From positions 1 to 64,000 of the forward strand of contig JALFAD010000080.1 of NCBI GenBank assembly GCA_022772525.1: a stretch of DNA of 64,000 nt, given 5' to 3'. Position 1 is the stretch's first letter, and each line of letters begins with the position of its first letter. The stretch is from Clostridiales bacterium. Its GTDB lineage: Bacteria; Bacillota; Clostridia; Oscillospirales; Oscillospiraceae. The notes beneath the pieces are model-generated. The model made no database searches, had not been told where the DNA came from, and saw nothing but the letters and a program-made list of their open reading frames with translations. Below are positions 10,338-19,867 of this stretch, in pieces. The position numbers and the translations under genes were made by a program.

Positions 10338-10760
10338 ATGGCAAATACAAATAATCACCAATACGACGATATCATCAACCTGCCGCACCATGTCTCCCAA
10401 ACCCGGCCGCGGATGTCCATGACGGACCGGGCGGCTCAGTTCAGCCCCTTTGCGGCCCTCGCCGGTTTCGATGCCGCCATACGGGAAATGGGGCGGCTCA
10501 CCGAGCAGCGCATTGAACTGACTGAGGACAGCCGAGAGGAACTTGACCGCAGGCAGCAGCTTTTGGTGGAACACCTTTCTGAACACCCGGAAGTGTCTGT
10601 GACCTATTTCGTTTCCGACGAGCGGAAGTCCGGCGGTGCCTATGTCACGGTAAGCGACGGGGTAAAGAAAATCGACAGATATCAGCGTTTGTTGGTTCTG
10701 AACGATGACCTATGGATACCGCTTAATGAAATGATTGCACTGGACAGCGATATCTATTGA
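10338..10760 (+). CDS. YolD-like family protein
   Basis: RPRMSMTDRAAQFSPFAALAGFDAAI signature. Confidence 0.75.
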   Translation: MANTNNHQYDDIINLPHHVSQTRPRMSMTDRAAQFSPFAALAGFDAAIREMGRLTEQRIELTEDSREELDRRQQLLVEHLSEHPEVSVTYFVSDERKSGGAYVTVSDGVKKIDRYQRLLVLNDDLWIPLNEMIALDSDIY

Positions 10761-10801
10761 TTCTTCAAATCATACAGAACATCTGCCGGTTCGTTAGTCT
10801 T

Positions 10802-11713
10802 TCAAGGTAACAAGTCTACAGCCGTGGAATGCGCGAAACAGATGTTCTTCAGCTCTTTTGCGGCGGCAGCGGCAGAATATTGGGCGGATTCCACCAGACA
10901 GACCTTGCGCGGCGGGAGCTTCTGCACCAGGTCGATGGGATAGATGGACTGCCCCCAATCCGCTTCCGACAGGAACGTCGCCGGAACAAAGCCGATTCCC
11001 AGATTCGCTTTCACCATGGGAAGTATCTGGTCTGCGGTAGCTGCCTCAATATCCGGCTCAAACGGCACATGATGATCCGCGAAAAATTGCCTGTAGAGCC
11101 GATAGGTACTTCCATGCTCCCCCAGTGAGATCAGGGGATACCCGGAAAGCGCTTCCAGCGTGACCTTGCAGCCCGTCAGGGATCGATAAGCACCGCCGCA
11201 TACGGCAACCTCCTGTACGTCGGCCAGCGGGGTGCTCCGAAGCTTCTGGGTTATGTCAGCGGGGGTCGTGACGAATGCCAGATCCGCAAGGCCCTTATTC
11301 AGCTCCTCAATGGCGGCCGGGGTGGAGCTGTTCAGCAGCTTGATATGAACGCCGGGATACCGGGCCCGGAACTGCGACAGCACCGGCAGCAGGAAGACCC
11401 GCAGGGCGACCTCGGTGGCCGTGATCCGCAGAATCCCTCCGTCCAGCCCGCCGCCTCTGCGCAGGGCCTCCTCCCCGGCCTGAAGCTGCTCAAAGGCAGC
11501 GGACACATGGCGGTACAGCGTCTGTCCCTCGGCGGTAAGCTCCACATGGCGGTTGTTCCGAAGGAACAGAATGCAGCCCAGCTCCCGCTCCAGATTCTTG
11601 ATGATCCGGGTAATATTGGGCTGGCTGTTTCCCAGCGCGTTTGCCGCTTGGGTAAAACTCCGGGTTTTTGCCGTGTAGTAAAAAACACGATAAGCTTCAT
11701 AGCTGATATTCAT
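10802..11713 (-). CDS. LysR-family transcriptional regulator
   Basis: YRVFYYTAKTRSFTQAANALGNSQPNITRIIKNLERELGCILF HTH; divergent from the MATE gene. Confidence 0.9.
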   Translation of the reverse strand: MNISYEAYRVFYYTAKTRSFTQAANALGNSQPNITRIIKNLERELGCILFLRNNRHVELTAEGQTLYRHVSAAFEQLQAGEEALRRGGGLDGGILRITATEVALRVFLLPVLSQFRARYPGVHIKLLNSSTPAAIEELNKGLADLAFVTTPADITQKLRSTPLADVQEVAVCGGAYRSLTGCKVTLEALSGYPLISLGEHGSTYRLYRQFFADHHVPFEPDIEAATADQILPMVKANLGIGFVPATFLSEADWGQSIYPIDLVQKLPPRKVCLVESAQYSAAAAAKELKNICFAHSTAVDLLP

Positions 11714-11836
11714 GGGATTCACCATATCAATTTAATATTATATTATAAGAAAGATATATTTTACATATGATTCTTTTTGAATTATAATACCATTCGGTCT
11801 GAAAATCAATCATGAGAAAGAGAATGGTGAACGTTT

Positions 11837-13210
11837 ATGAATCGTGATCTGACAGTGGGAAAGCCATCGGCGGTGCTCTGGAAATTCTGTCTGCCCCTGT
11901 TCGGCAGCATCGTATTCCAGCAGCTTTACAACATTGCTGACAGCTGGGTGGCCGGCAAGTTCATCGGGCAGAACGCCTTGGCTGCCGTGGGCAACAGCTA
12001 TGAGATCACCCTGATTTTCCTTGCCTTTGCCTTTGGCTGTAACATTGGCTGCTCCGTGCTGGTTTCTCAGCTCTTTGGCGCAAAGACGTATGGCAGCATG
12101 AAAACCGCGGTGTCCACCGCCATGCTGTCCAGCGGCGCAGTGTGCCTGCTGCTGATGCTGGTGGGTATCCTTGGATGTGACAGCCTTCTGTGGCTCATCA
12201 ACACGCCGGAGGAAGTGTTCGCAGATTCGGCGCTGTATCTGGATATCTACGTCTGGGGCCTTCCCTTCGTGTTTTTCTACAATCTGTCTACGGGTATTTT
12301 CTCCGCGCTGGGAGACAGTAAGACCCCCTTCGTGTTTCTGGCGGTGTCCTCTCTGAGCAACATTGCCGTGGATATTCTGTTCGTCACAGTTTTTCAGATG
12401 GGCGTGGCGGGCGTTGCCTGGGCCACCTTTTTGTGTCAGGGTATCAGCTGCGTTCTGGCAGTGAGCGTGGTATTTCGCCGTCTAAAGCAAATCCCCAGCG
12501 AAGGAAAGACTGCGCTGTTTTCCGGGCAGCTGCTGGGCCGGTTCGTGGTCATAGCCATCCCCAGTGTTTTGCAGCAAAGCTTTATCTCCGTTGGCAACAT
12601 TCTCATTCAGAGCGTTATCAACCGCTTCGGCACAGATATTATGGCGGGCTATTCTGCCTCGGTGAAGCTGAACAATCTGGTCATCACCTCTTTTACCACT
12701 ATCGGCAACGGCATTTCCAACTACGCTGCTCAAAACCTTGGGGCTGGAAAACTGCCGCGAATCCGGGAGGGCTTCCGGGCCGGGCTGAAAATGGTGTGGC
12801 TGATTTGTGTGCCGCTGGTGGCACTGTACTGCACCAGCGGACGGCCGCTGATGAAATTCTTCATGGAGGACGCCACGGAAGCGGCGCTCAGCAGCGGTAT
12901 GACCTTCCTGCGGATTTTGTCTCCTTTCTACTTTGTGGTATCTTCCAAACTGGTGGCGGACGGCATCCTGCGGGGTACGGGAAAAATGCGGCAGTTTATG
13001 ACAGCAACCTTTACCGATTTGGTTCTGCGGGTGGTGCTGGCCTTTGTCCTGTCTGGTACAGCCCTCGGCTCCACGGGCATCTGGTGTGCCTGGCCCATTG
13101 GCTGGACAGTGGCTACGGTCATCTCCATCCTGTGTTACCGCAGGGGCCAGTGGAACGCGAATGCAGAGGAACCCGCTGAGACGCTGCTGCCTGAAAACGC
13201 TTCCATGTAA
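11837..13210 (+). CDS. MATE family efflux transporter
   Basis: 12-TM-like ORF; LWKFCLPLFGSIVFQQLYNIADSWVAGKFIGQNALAAVG. Confidence 0.92.
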   Translation: MNRDLTVGKPSAVLWKFCLPLFGSIVFQQLYNIADSWVAGKFIGQNALAAVGNSYEITLIFLAFAFGCNIGCSVLVSQLFGAKTYGSMKTAVSTAMLSSGAVCLLLMLVGILGCDSLLWLINTPEEVFADSALYLDIYVWGLPFVFFYNLSTGIFSALGDSKTPFVFLAVSSLSNIAVDILFVTVFQMGVAGVAWATFLCQGISCVLAVSVVFRRLKQIPSEGKTALFSGQLLGRFVVIAIPSVLQQSFISVGNILIQSVINRFGTDIMAGYSASVKLNNLVITSFTTIGNGISNYAAQNLGAGKLPRIREGFRAGLKMVWLICVPLVALYCTSGRPLMKFFMEDATEAALSSGMTFLRILSPFYFVVSSKLVADGILRGTGKMRQFMTATFTDLVLRVVLAFVLSGTALGSTGIWCAWPIGWTVATVISILCYRRGQWNANAEEPAETLLPENASM

Positions 13211-13266
13211 GTATCCCGCACATCGATCCTACATCCTGCATATTCTGATAGGAGAGTCTGCTGATT

Positions 13267-13920
13267 ATGGAGGGATGCACTGTGGGAGTAGGTGTATTGG
13301 CTTGTGAGTCCGTGGTGGTGTATGTTCGGGCGGCCCAGCGGCGGCTAGGGACGGATTATCCCGTTTTTGTCCTGCACTACACGGATACCGATGACCCGGG
13401 ACGGATGAAGCTTCAAATCGTACAGGCTGCAGAAAAAATGCCGAAGGACATCGATACGGTGCTGGTAGCCATGGGCTTTTGCGGCGGTTCTTGGAATCAG
13501 GTAGAAGCTTCTCGCAGACTGGTCATTCCAAGGGTGGATGACTGTGTGTCCATGCTCCTGAACGGGGAAGAAGGGCACAGCACCAACCCAAAGGAAATGG
13601 GCCATCTTTACATAACCGAGCAGGAGCCGGACAGCAGCGGCAAACGACTGTGCCAGCAATGCCCCCGGTGGAAGGTAGATGCCTGTTACCCCAAGTGGTT
13701 TGCCAACCACAGCCAGATGGATATTGTAGATACAGGTGTTTTCGACTGCCACACCGAGGATTATGTGGAAAAAGCCCAGAAATGCGCGGACGCTCTGCAC
13801 TGCAATCTCGACTATGTCTCCGGCAGTAATGCTCTGCTGGAAAAGCTCATCGGCGGGCAGTGGGATACGGGCTTTCTCGTAGTGGAGCCGGGGCAGAGAA
13901 TCCATGACTTCTTCTCCTGA
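13267..13920 (+). CDS. DUF1638 domain protein
   Basis: VLVAMGFCGGSWNQVEASRRLVIPRVDDCVSMLL signature. Confidence 0.85.
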   Translation: MEGCTVGVGVLACESVVVYVRAAQRRLGTDYPVFVLHYTDTDDPGRMKLQIVQAAEKMPKDIDTVLVAMGFCGGSWNQVEASRRLVIPRVDDCVSMLLNGEEGHSTNPKEMGHLYITEQEPDSSGKRLCQQCPRWKVDACYPKWFANHSQMDIVDTGVFDCHTEDYVEKAQKCADALHCNLDYVSGSNALLEKLIGGQWDTGFLVVEPGQRIHDFFS

Positions 13921-13934
13921 CAGAATAAGTGTAA

Positions 13935-13977
13935 GCGCAATGCTGCCGCCCGGATTGGAAGGGCGGCAGCATTGCGC
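13935..13977 (+). terminator. Strong hairpin
   Basis: Perfect 17-bp stem GCGCAATGCTGCCGCCC/GGGCGGCAGCATTGCGC. Confidence 0.65.
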
Positions 13978-14245
13978 TCGTGATAAGAAAAGGATTAGAA
14001 GGTGGTTTTCTTTGATAACAGTATAACAGGAAAAGCAGAAAAATGGAAATTCCAAACGGGATATATCATATCAGGATTCTGATTATCCGAACAAAAAGGA
14101 GGATGCCAGAGCCTATGCTGGCCGGCTCTGGCATCTGGTTAGGGGGTCAACCGGTGTGCATCCTACAACACACCTGTCTGCACTGATACTATAACACACC
14201 GCACACGATCAGGGAAATCTCAAATTTGTGATACGGTATTCCAGT

Positions 14246-16171
14246 TTACGCCTGAATACTGTTGGGAAACAGACTGCGGTCGGTATGGGGGATGAAGCAG
14301 GCGGCGACAAAGGCATCCATGTAGCCCGGGTGGGTGCTCAACTCCAGATAGGTCATGTTGGCGGCGACCTCGGCCGTTTTGGCAACGGCATCGTCGCTCA
14401 TGACCATGGCGTACGCGCCGGACAGGGAGGAGTTGCCGATGTACTGGAACCGTTCCAGCTCCACGTCCGGGAACATACCGATGTTCACGGCGTTTTTCAT
14501 ATTGATGCCGCTGCCGATGCCGCCGGCGACATACACCCGGTTAATGCATTCGGGGGTCATGTCCACGGATTTGAGCAGCGTGTCAATGGCGGAGAAAATA
14601 GCGCCCTTGGCCCGGATGAAGTTGTCGATGTCCACCTCATTGATGGACACCTCCCGGCTGGTTTCCGATTCCTCTGCCGTGGCGATAACATAGCGGCCCA
14701 TGCCGTGGGAGTCCCGCTTAATGCGGCTGCCCTCCCGGATGAACAGGCCCTTGGCGTTGATGATCCGGCAGCGGTACAGCTCGGAGATGATATCGATGAT
14801 GCCGGAGCCGCAGATGCCCACGGGCTTTTGACCGGGATCGCCTACGATGGACAGGGTCGGCTCCATGGTGGTGTTGTCAATGGTACAGGCTTCGATGGCG
14901 CCGTCGGTGGCGCGCATACCGCAGGAGATGTCGCCGCCCTCAAAGGCAGGTCCGGCGGAGCAGGCGCAGCTCATGAGAAAATCCCGGTTGCCGAAGACGA
15001 TCTCGCCGTTGGTGCCAAGGTCAATGAACAGACTCATTTCGTCTTTGTCCCAGATATCCGACGCTAGAGTACCGGCGGTGATATCGCCGCCTACATAGGA
15101 GCCGATGTTGGGGGCAATGACCACCGGGGCCAGGGGGTTGGCGGGCAGCTTCAGGTCCCCTGCCAGAAGACCCTCCCATAGGAAGAAGCTGGGGATATAA
15201 GGATCCATCCGCACCGGGTTGGCATCCACGCCCACAAACAGATGATTCATGGTGGTATTGGCGCCGATGCTTAGCCGAAGAATGCTTCTGGCGTTGATAT
15301 GGGCCGTCTTGCAGAGGTTGGCCAGAATGGGCGTCAGGGTCTCCTTGACAACAGCGTCCTGAAGCCGCTTCCGCCCGCTGGGCTTGCTCTGCTCGATGAT
15401 GCGGTTGATCACATCCGCACCGTAGCGGATCTGACCGTTGCCGGAGGAGCCTTTTGCCAGCAGCTTGCCGGTGACAAGGTCGGTCAGCACCATGGCAACC
15501 GTGGTGGTGCCGATGTCGATGGCACAGCCTACAATCTGTGTATCCTCTGGGCCACAGACCTCCATGCAGCGGAAGGTATCGCCTGCCAATTCGCCCTTGA
15601 CGCAGACCGTCCACTGGAATTCCCGCAGGGTCGCCGCCAGCTTCACCATCACACAGAAGGGTACCTCCACCTTTTGGACGCCGAGGGTCTCCTCAACGGC
15701 CCAGGTCAGCCGTTCAATGTCTGGCATGGTGTCCTCCAAAGAAGGCTCCGCCATGGAGATCACCACGCTGCGGAAGGGGTTGGTGAAATGGATGCCGCTG
15801 GCCCGGAGACGGGCTTCGGTGCGTTCAAAGATAGCAATCTCCTTGGGACTGCTGAGGTCGGCGGTTTTCATCCGGGACTGGTAAGCGCTGGCAATGTCCG
15901 GAACCAGCACGGTGCAGTCGCCGCTTACCTTGGAGCAGCAGCTCAGCCGCCAGCCCTCGTCCCATTCCGCCTGGGAAATATGGCGGCTTTGCAGGGAGTC
16001 CAGCGTGCCCTCCATCAGTTTCACCCGGCACTTGCCACAGGAACCGTTGCCGGAGCAGGGCGCGTCGATGGCTACGTTGGCCCGGCGGGCGGCTTCCAGC
16101 AGATTGTCGCCGGGGTTGCACTCGATGGCTACAGGACTGCCGCCCTCAATCTGGAAAATCACTTTGCTCAT
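14246..16171 (-). CDS. RACo/RamA-like corrinoid activation protein (2Fe-2S ferredoxin domain + ASKHA/DUF4445)
   Basis: N-terminal CSGNGSCGKCRVKLMEG Fe-S motif; CAIDIGTTTVAMVLTDL, FIDLGTNGEIVFGN ASKHA phosphate loops. Confidence 0.9.
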   Translation of the reverse strand: MSKVIFQIEGGSPVAIECNPGDNLLEAARRANVAIDAPCSGNGSCGKCRVKLMEGTLDSLQSRHISQAEWDEGWRLSCCSKVSGDCTVLVPDIASAYQSRMKTADLSSPKEIAIFERTEARLRASGIHFTNPFRSVVISMAEPSLEDTMPDIERLTWAVEETLGVQKVEVPFCVMVKLAATLREFQWTVCVKGELAGDTFRCMEVCGPEDTQIVGCAIDIGTTTVAMVLTDLVTGKLLAKGSSGNGQIRYGADVINRIIEQSKPSGRKRLQDAVVKETLTPILANLCKTAHINARSILRLSIGANTTMNHLFVGVDANPVRMDPYIPSFFLWEGLLAGDLKLPANPLAPVVIAPNIGSYVGGDITAGTLASDIWDKDEMSLFIDLGTNGEIVFGNRDFLMSCACSAGPAFEGGDISCGMRATDGAIEACTIDNTTMEPTLSIVGDPGQKPVGICGSGIIDIISELYRCRIINAKGLFIREGSRIKRDSHGMGRYVIATAEESETSREVSINEVDIDNFIRAKGAIFSAIDTLLKSVDMTPECINRVYVAGGIGSGINMKNAVNIGMFPDVELERFQYIGNSSLSGAYAMVMSDDAVAKTAEVAANMTYLELSTHPGYMDAFVAACFIPHTDRSLFPNSIQA

Positions 16172-16261
16172 ATCCTGTTCTCCTTCCGCTTGAAATTTTA
16201 TCCTAATCGTGCTATGCTTACGAAAACACAATATCCCGCAAGAGATATAGGAGGAATATCC

Positions 16262-16486
16262 ATGAAAACCTATGAACTGATCATCGAACGTCATCAGCCG
16301 CCCTGCGGCGGAAAGCCCTCCAAGGTGGTGGAGGTGCGTAGTGTTGCCACCGACGATCCTGTGGCCTACGTCCGCTCTCTGGAGGAGAACGGGGAGTTAC
16401 AGGTCACAACCAGTCCCAATGGCGAGATCGTGGTAACGCTGGATGCAGGCCTGAAGCAGGTCAAATACAGCTTCACAGAGGAATAA
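16262..16486 (+). CDS. Small conserved protein (74 aa)
   Basis: RBS AGGAGG then ATGAAAACCTATGAACTG; divergent from the RACo-like gene. Confidence 0.65.
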   Translation: MKTYELIIERHQPPCGGKPSKVVEVRSVATDDPVAYVRSLEENGELQVTTSPNGEIVVTLDAGLKQVKYSFTEE

Positions 16487-16526
16487 GCGTGTAAGGCATC
16501 CGGGTCCCGGGTGCCTTTTCCCTTGG

Positions 16527-17000
16527 TTACTCCCGTTTGCGGGAGGCATAAATTGTGCAGTCCACCCGCTGCGTCCTGTCCTCCAAAACGGTGACGCGGT
16601 TCCACTTGAAGTAGTCCGCCCGGATATCCGAGAAAATTTGCATTTCGCCGGGAACGTCCAGATTGGTGCCAATGAGTCTGGCACCCTCTTTTACAAAACG
16701 AAAGCGGCACATGGCTTTTTCACAGGTATAGGTCGCGTCATAGCATTTTCCTTCGGCATGATACATCCGGATTGTCATAATGCATTCGGGATTCAGAGAG
16801 GGACAAAGGAGTAGATCCTCAATTCCGGTTCCGTTCAACACCCGGCGAAAGAGCCATTCTCCTTTTACCTCCCGGCGCATTCCGTCCTTGCTGTCGATAT
16901 AGCGGATATCCCAGTCACCCACCAGCGGGGCGAACCAATCATGTTCCGGCGGAATCTTCAGTGTGTACTTGCTGACGAGTGCAGTTGCAAAACGATCCAT
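16527..17000 (-). CDS. Small calycin-like / DUF1579-like protein
   Basis: HDWFAPLVGDWDIRYIDSKDGMRREVKGEWLFRRVLNGTGIEDLL pattern. Confidence 0.6.
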   Translation of the reverse strand: MDRFATALVSKYTLKIPPEHDWFAPLVGDWDIRYIDSKDGMRREVKGEWLFRRVLNGTGIEDLLLCPSLNPECIMTIRMYHAEGKCYDATYTCEKAMCRFRFVKEGARLIGTNLDVPGEMQIFSDIRADYFKWNRVTVLEDRTQRVDCTIYASRKRE

Positions 17001-17029
17001 TGTGCATTCCTCCTGTTTGTTTGTATGGT

Positions 17030-17908
17030 TCAGCCCTTCTGACTGATCCAGTCCAGAAAACCGCTTTCCAGTTTGGATATTGCGCACTGAGGCTTGTATA
17101 CCAGCGCGTTCTGATAGCGCATGCCGCCCTCCGCACAGGGGCGCTGTACCAGCTTTGCCGCACACAGCAGCGGCTCCGGCAGCACCTCCTGCCAAAGATA
17201 CGCATTCGGCAGTCCTTGCAAAAGCTGAAGCTGGGTAAGTCGGTCTACGGTATAAAGGCCGTTTCTGTTGTCTGTTTCCGGGTAAAAGGTATCCCGATGC
17301 AAAAGTTCGGGATAGGTGTGCAGTTCCGCTTTTGAGATCTGTGGGTTTCCTGCCAGCGGATGCCTATGGGAGAGGACGATTTGGTATTCCTCCCGGTTCA
17401 GAAGCAGCAGGGAAAGCTTCCGAATCTGGGCCTGCTCGGAAAAATAATCTTGATACACGAAGCTGTAGCGAATCACAGCCACTTCCACCAGTCCGCTGCT
17501 CAGCATCTCCAAAGCCTGACGGGGGTGACACTCCCGGATCACGGCATCTATGCCCTGTTCCGACGTGCAGCCGCACAGATACTGCTTTGTGAGTTCCAGA
17601 AAGCGATAGGATCTAGGCAGGCACACGCGGAAACGGTTGGGCTGGGCGTTGTTCGGCCCCAGCCGTTCCACAAATTCCGCTTCCCGGAGAATGTTTCGGG
17701 CATGGGACAGGAACTGCTCCCCTTTCTGCGTGGGACGGACGCCCTTCCGGGTGCGTTCAAAGACCGGAAAGCCCAAAGCGGCCTCCGTATCCCGCAGGAT
17801 ACGGCTCAGGTTGGGCTGTCCCGTATACAGATTTGCGGCAGCCTGAGAAATGGAGCGGGTCCGCTCGATCTCCATCAGGTATAGAAGATGCTGCGTGTTC
17901 AGGTTCAT
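17030..17908 (-). CDS. LysR-family transcriptional regulator
   Basis: MNLNTQHLLYLMEIERTRSISQAAANLYTGQPNLSRILRDTEAALGFPVF; downstream of minus-strand cobalamin riboswitch. Confidence 0.9.
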   Translation of the reverse strand: MNLNTQHLLYLMEIERTRSISQAAANLYTGQPNLSRILRDTEAALGFPVFERTRKGVRPTQKGEQFLSHARNILREAEFVERLGPNNAQPNRFRVCLPRSYRFLELTKQYLCGCTSEQGIDAVIRECHPRQALEMLSSGLVEVAVIRYSFVYQDYFSEQAQIRKLSLLLLNREEYQIVLSHRHPLAGNPQISKAELHTYPELLHRDTFYPETDNRNGLYTVDRLTQLQLLQGLPNAYLWQEVLPEPLLCAAKLVQRPCAEGGMRYQNALVYKPQCAISKLESGFLDWISQKG

Positions 17909-17982
17909 AGGCTCACGGCTCCATTTCACTGTCGATCCATTGGAAGGTATGTCATTCGGGAAGATGTAGCCTCCAATCAAAA

Positions 17983-18022
17983 ATAAAAAACGCGGCAGCC
18001 TGAAAAAAGCTGCCGCGAACGT
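17983..18022 (-). terminator. Intrinsic terminator of the minus-strand riboswitch
   Basis: Minus strand CGCGGCAGC...GCTGCCGCG followed by TTTTTT. Confidence 0.75.
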
Positions 18023-18069
18023 TTTTACGCAACACAAATAAACAGGTGTGTCCCCCTGTGTTTATCATT

Positions 18070-18240
18070 CCTGTAGGTCTTCTGACTTGTGCCTCAAGCG
18101 TGATCCAGTCCTGCCTTCTCAGGTTTCCCCAATGACCGGCTTTCCGCCGACGAACCGGACACATCAGCACTTACAGCGCCGTTTCCGCGTGGGGCCTTTC
18201 ACCCCATTCCCTTTTTAAGCTCGAGAACCGACCTGCGCTG
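18070..18240 (-). promoter_or_regulatory. Cobalamin riboswitch (minus strand, upstream of LysR)
   Basis: Reverse complement reads GCAGGTC...AAAAAGGGAATGGGGTGAAAGGCCCCACGCGGAAACGGCGCTGTAAG...GGAAAGCCGGTCATTGG...GAGAAGGC...CACAAGTCAGAAGACCT. Confidence 0.9.
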
Positions 18241-18817
18241 CCCCCGGGCCACAAGAATCTATATTTGTCTTTCATTATATCCATGAATTAGGAAAAAGTC
18301 AAAGGGTAAGCATATTAGTAATGTGATATATCATAAATGATATATCACAGAAAAGTGGAGGGAAAGTTCCGTGGCTTGGTATCATAATAAGAATAGCATT
18401 ATAAATGTCAATTCTTCGTACTGTTATGCAATAAATTCATAGCCAGGAAAAGACAACCAGTTAAACTGCCAGAAGAAAGCAGAGTTGCAGCGGACGTGCA
18501 GAAAGCTACTATAGTATCTGGGACGATGGGCCATACTTCGCAAAGGCTTTTTTACAAAATTTGTAGAAAAAGAAACAAAATAATTACAATATATAGAATA
18601 AAAACGAAAACGGCAACGCAATATATTGTGTGATATAGGAAATATGTTATTGACAAAATGGAAAATCGGTTATACTATACTGATAAGAAATGCGAGTAGA
18701 GGTTTTGTGTGCGTAAAGGCATCGCAGTCAGGTAAAAAGCCTAATAAGGGAATGGGGTACCGAGCCCCATGCCGTGTGCGTTTAGAAATCAGTCTGTGAC
18801 TAATTTGAATCAAATAA

Positions 18818-19006
18818 TTGTTTCCGTGGCCGGACATATCGCATGACGACTGTCTGGCTGAACAAGAGAACGGGGTGTAAGTCCCCACGCTGCCGGCACT
18901 GTAAGTGTCAAGACGGCCTGTCGTTGGTGAAAGCCAGTCATTGGAGAAATCTGAGAAGGCAGACAGGCCATCGTTTGAGACACAAGTCAGGAGACCTACG
19001 GGAACA
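18818..19006 (+). promoter_or_regulatory. Cobalamin riboswitch
   Basis: GAACAAGAGAACGGGGTGTAAGTCCCCACGCTGCCGGCACTGTAAGTG...GGTGAAAGCCAGTCATTGG...GAGAAGGC...CACAAGTCAGGAGACCT. Confidence 0.9.
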
Positions 19007-19066
19007 TGTGTAGTCGCTTTGCTTCGAGAACTGGGCAAAGTGGTTGGTTTACGACGCAGGAAAACG

Positions 19067-19104
19067 GCTGCGGCGGTCTGGAGTTGACCGCCGCAGCTTT
19101 TATT
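19067..19104 (+). terminator. Riboswitch expression-platform terminator
   Basis: 12-bp stem GCTGCGGCGGTC/GACCGCCGCAGC followed by TTTTATTT. Confidence 0.85.
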
Positions 19105-19126
19105 TATCCTATGGAGGGATGCGTAT

Positions 19127-19288
19127 ATGCCGTCAGGCTCCAATCTCATTTTAACGAAGGCTGAAAAGCAGCTTATTGAACTGGTTCGTTCTCTGGATTA
19201 CGGAGAAGTGCGGATTGTGGTGAAGGATAATAAACCGATCCGTGTGGAGGAAATCAGAAGAAGTATCCAGTTGACAAACGATAAGTAA
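19127..19288 (+). CDS. DUF2292 / YezD-like small protein (53 aa)
   Basis: LTKAEKQLIELVRSLDYGEVRIVVKDNKPIRVEEIRRSIQL; absent from the supplied ORF track. Confidence 0.8.
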   Translation: MPSGSNLILTKAEKQLIELVRSLDYGEVRIVVKDNKPIRVEEIRRSIQLTNDK

Positions 19289-19328
19289 ATAAAGCATTTC
19301 AACAGGAACTGACGGAAGAACCGAAGTT

Positions 19329-19370
19329 CGGAAGATGGGGAGCAGTATACCCATCTTCCGGGCTTTTTTC
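19329..19370 (+). terminator. Rho-independent terminator
   Basis: CGGAAGATGG...CCATCTTCCG then GGCTTTTTT. Confidence 0.8.
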
Positions 19371-19599
19371 TTTTGTCTGGACGACCGGAAGTGCAAAGAA
19401 ATAGAAATCAATCCATCGGTATTACCTGATCTGCGTAACCCCCTTGTGCGAATCTGTAATATAGACGGCCGTTTTGATCGCCCAAGAAACGGCGTTACCT
19501 CCAGGATGCCGCCGCCTGAGCCACGGCGGTATTCGGGAGAACAAAAAACCTCCGCTGTACCTAGCGGTGCAGATAAAAACCGGCTTATTTTGTGGCAAA

Positions 19600-19745
19600 T
19601 GCGCGACCGAGTGGATTCCACGGGACACGCGTTCTTGTTCGGCTGAACAAGGGAATCCGGTGCAAAACCGGGACACATTGCTCAAAACGGTGGTGCAGTC
19701 AGCATAGGGGATACGGTCTAAATGCGTAAGTCAGATGACTTACAA
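19600..19745 (+). promoter_or_regulatory. Probable second (variant or partial) cobalamin riboswitch
   Basis: GCTGAACAAGGGAATCCGGTGCAAAACCGGGAC core and downstream GTAAGTCAGATGACTTAC; other arms not clearly canonical. Confidence 0.5.
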
Positions 19746-19867
19746 ACGATGCAAGCAAGTGCGGTCTAAGCGTAAACGCCCCGATGGCTCCGCGTGGAAC
19801 AGGCCGGAATAAACCCTGCTTTCCGCCATAGGCGATTTCATAAATATCAAAGCAAAGGAGAATGTAT

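Noticed and set aside
14228-15067. Long plus-strand ORFs (279 aa; also 15299-16486) opposite the RACo-like gene
   Set aside because: Antisense shadow ORFs in GC-rich DNA; composition and lack of recognisable motifs favour the minus-strand ASKHA protein. Only the final 74 aa of 15299-16486 (from 16262) looks real.
18735-18780. Possible third full plus-strand cobalamin riboswitch
   Set aside because: Only a GGGAATGGGG...CCCC hairpin resembling P3/P4 is visible; the remaining conserved arms are missing, so it is mentioned only as a fragment.
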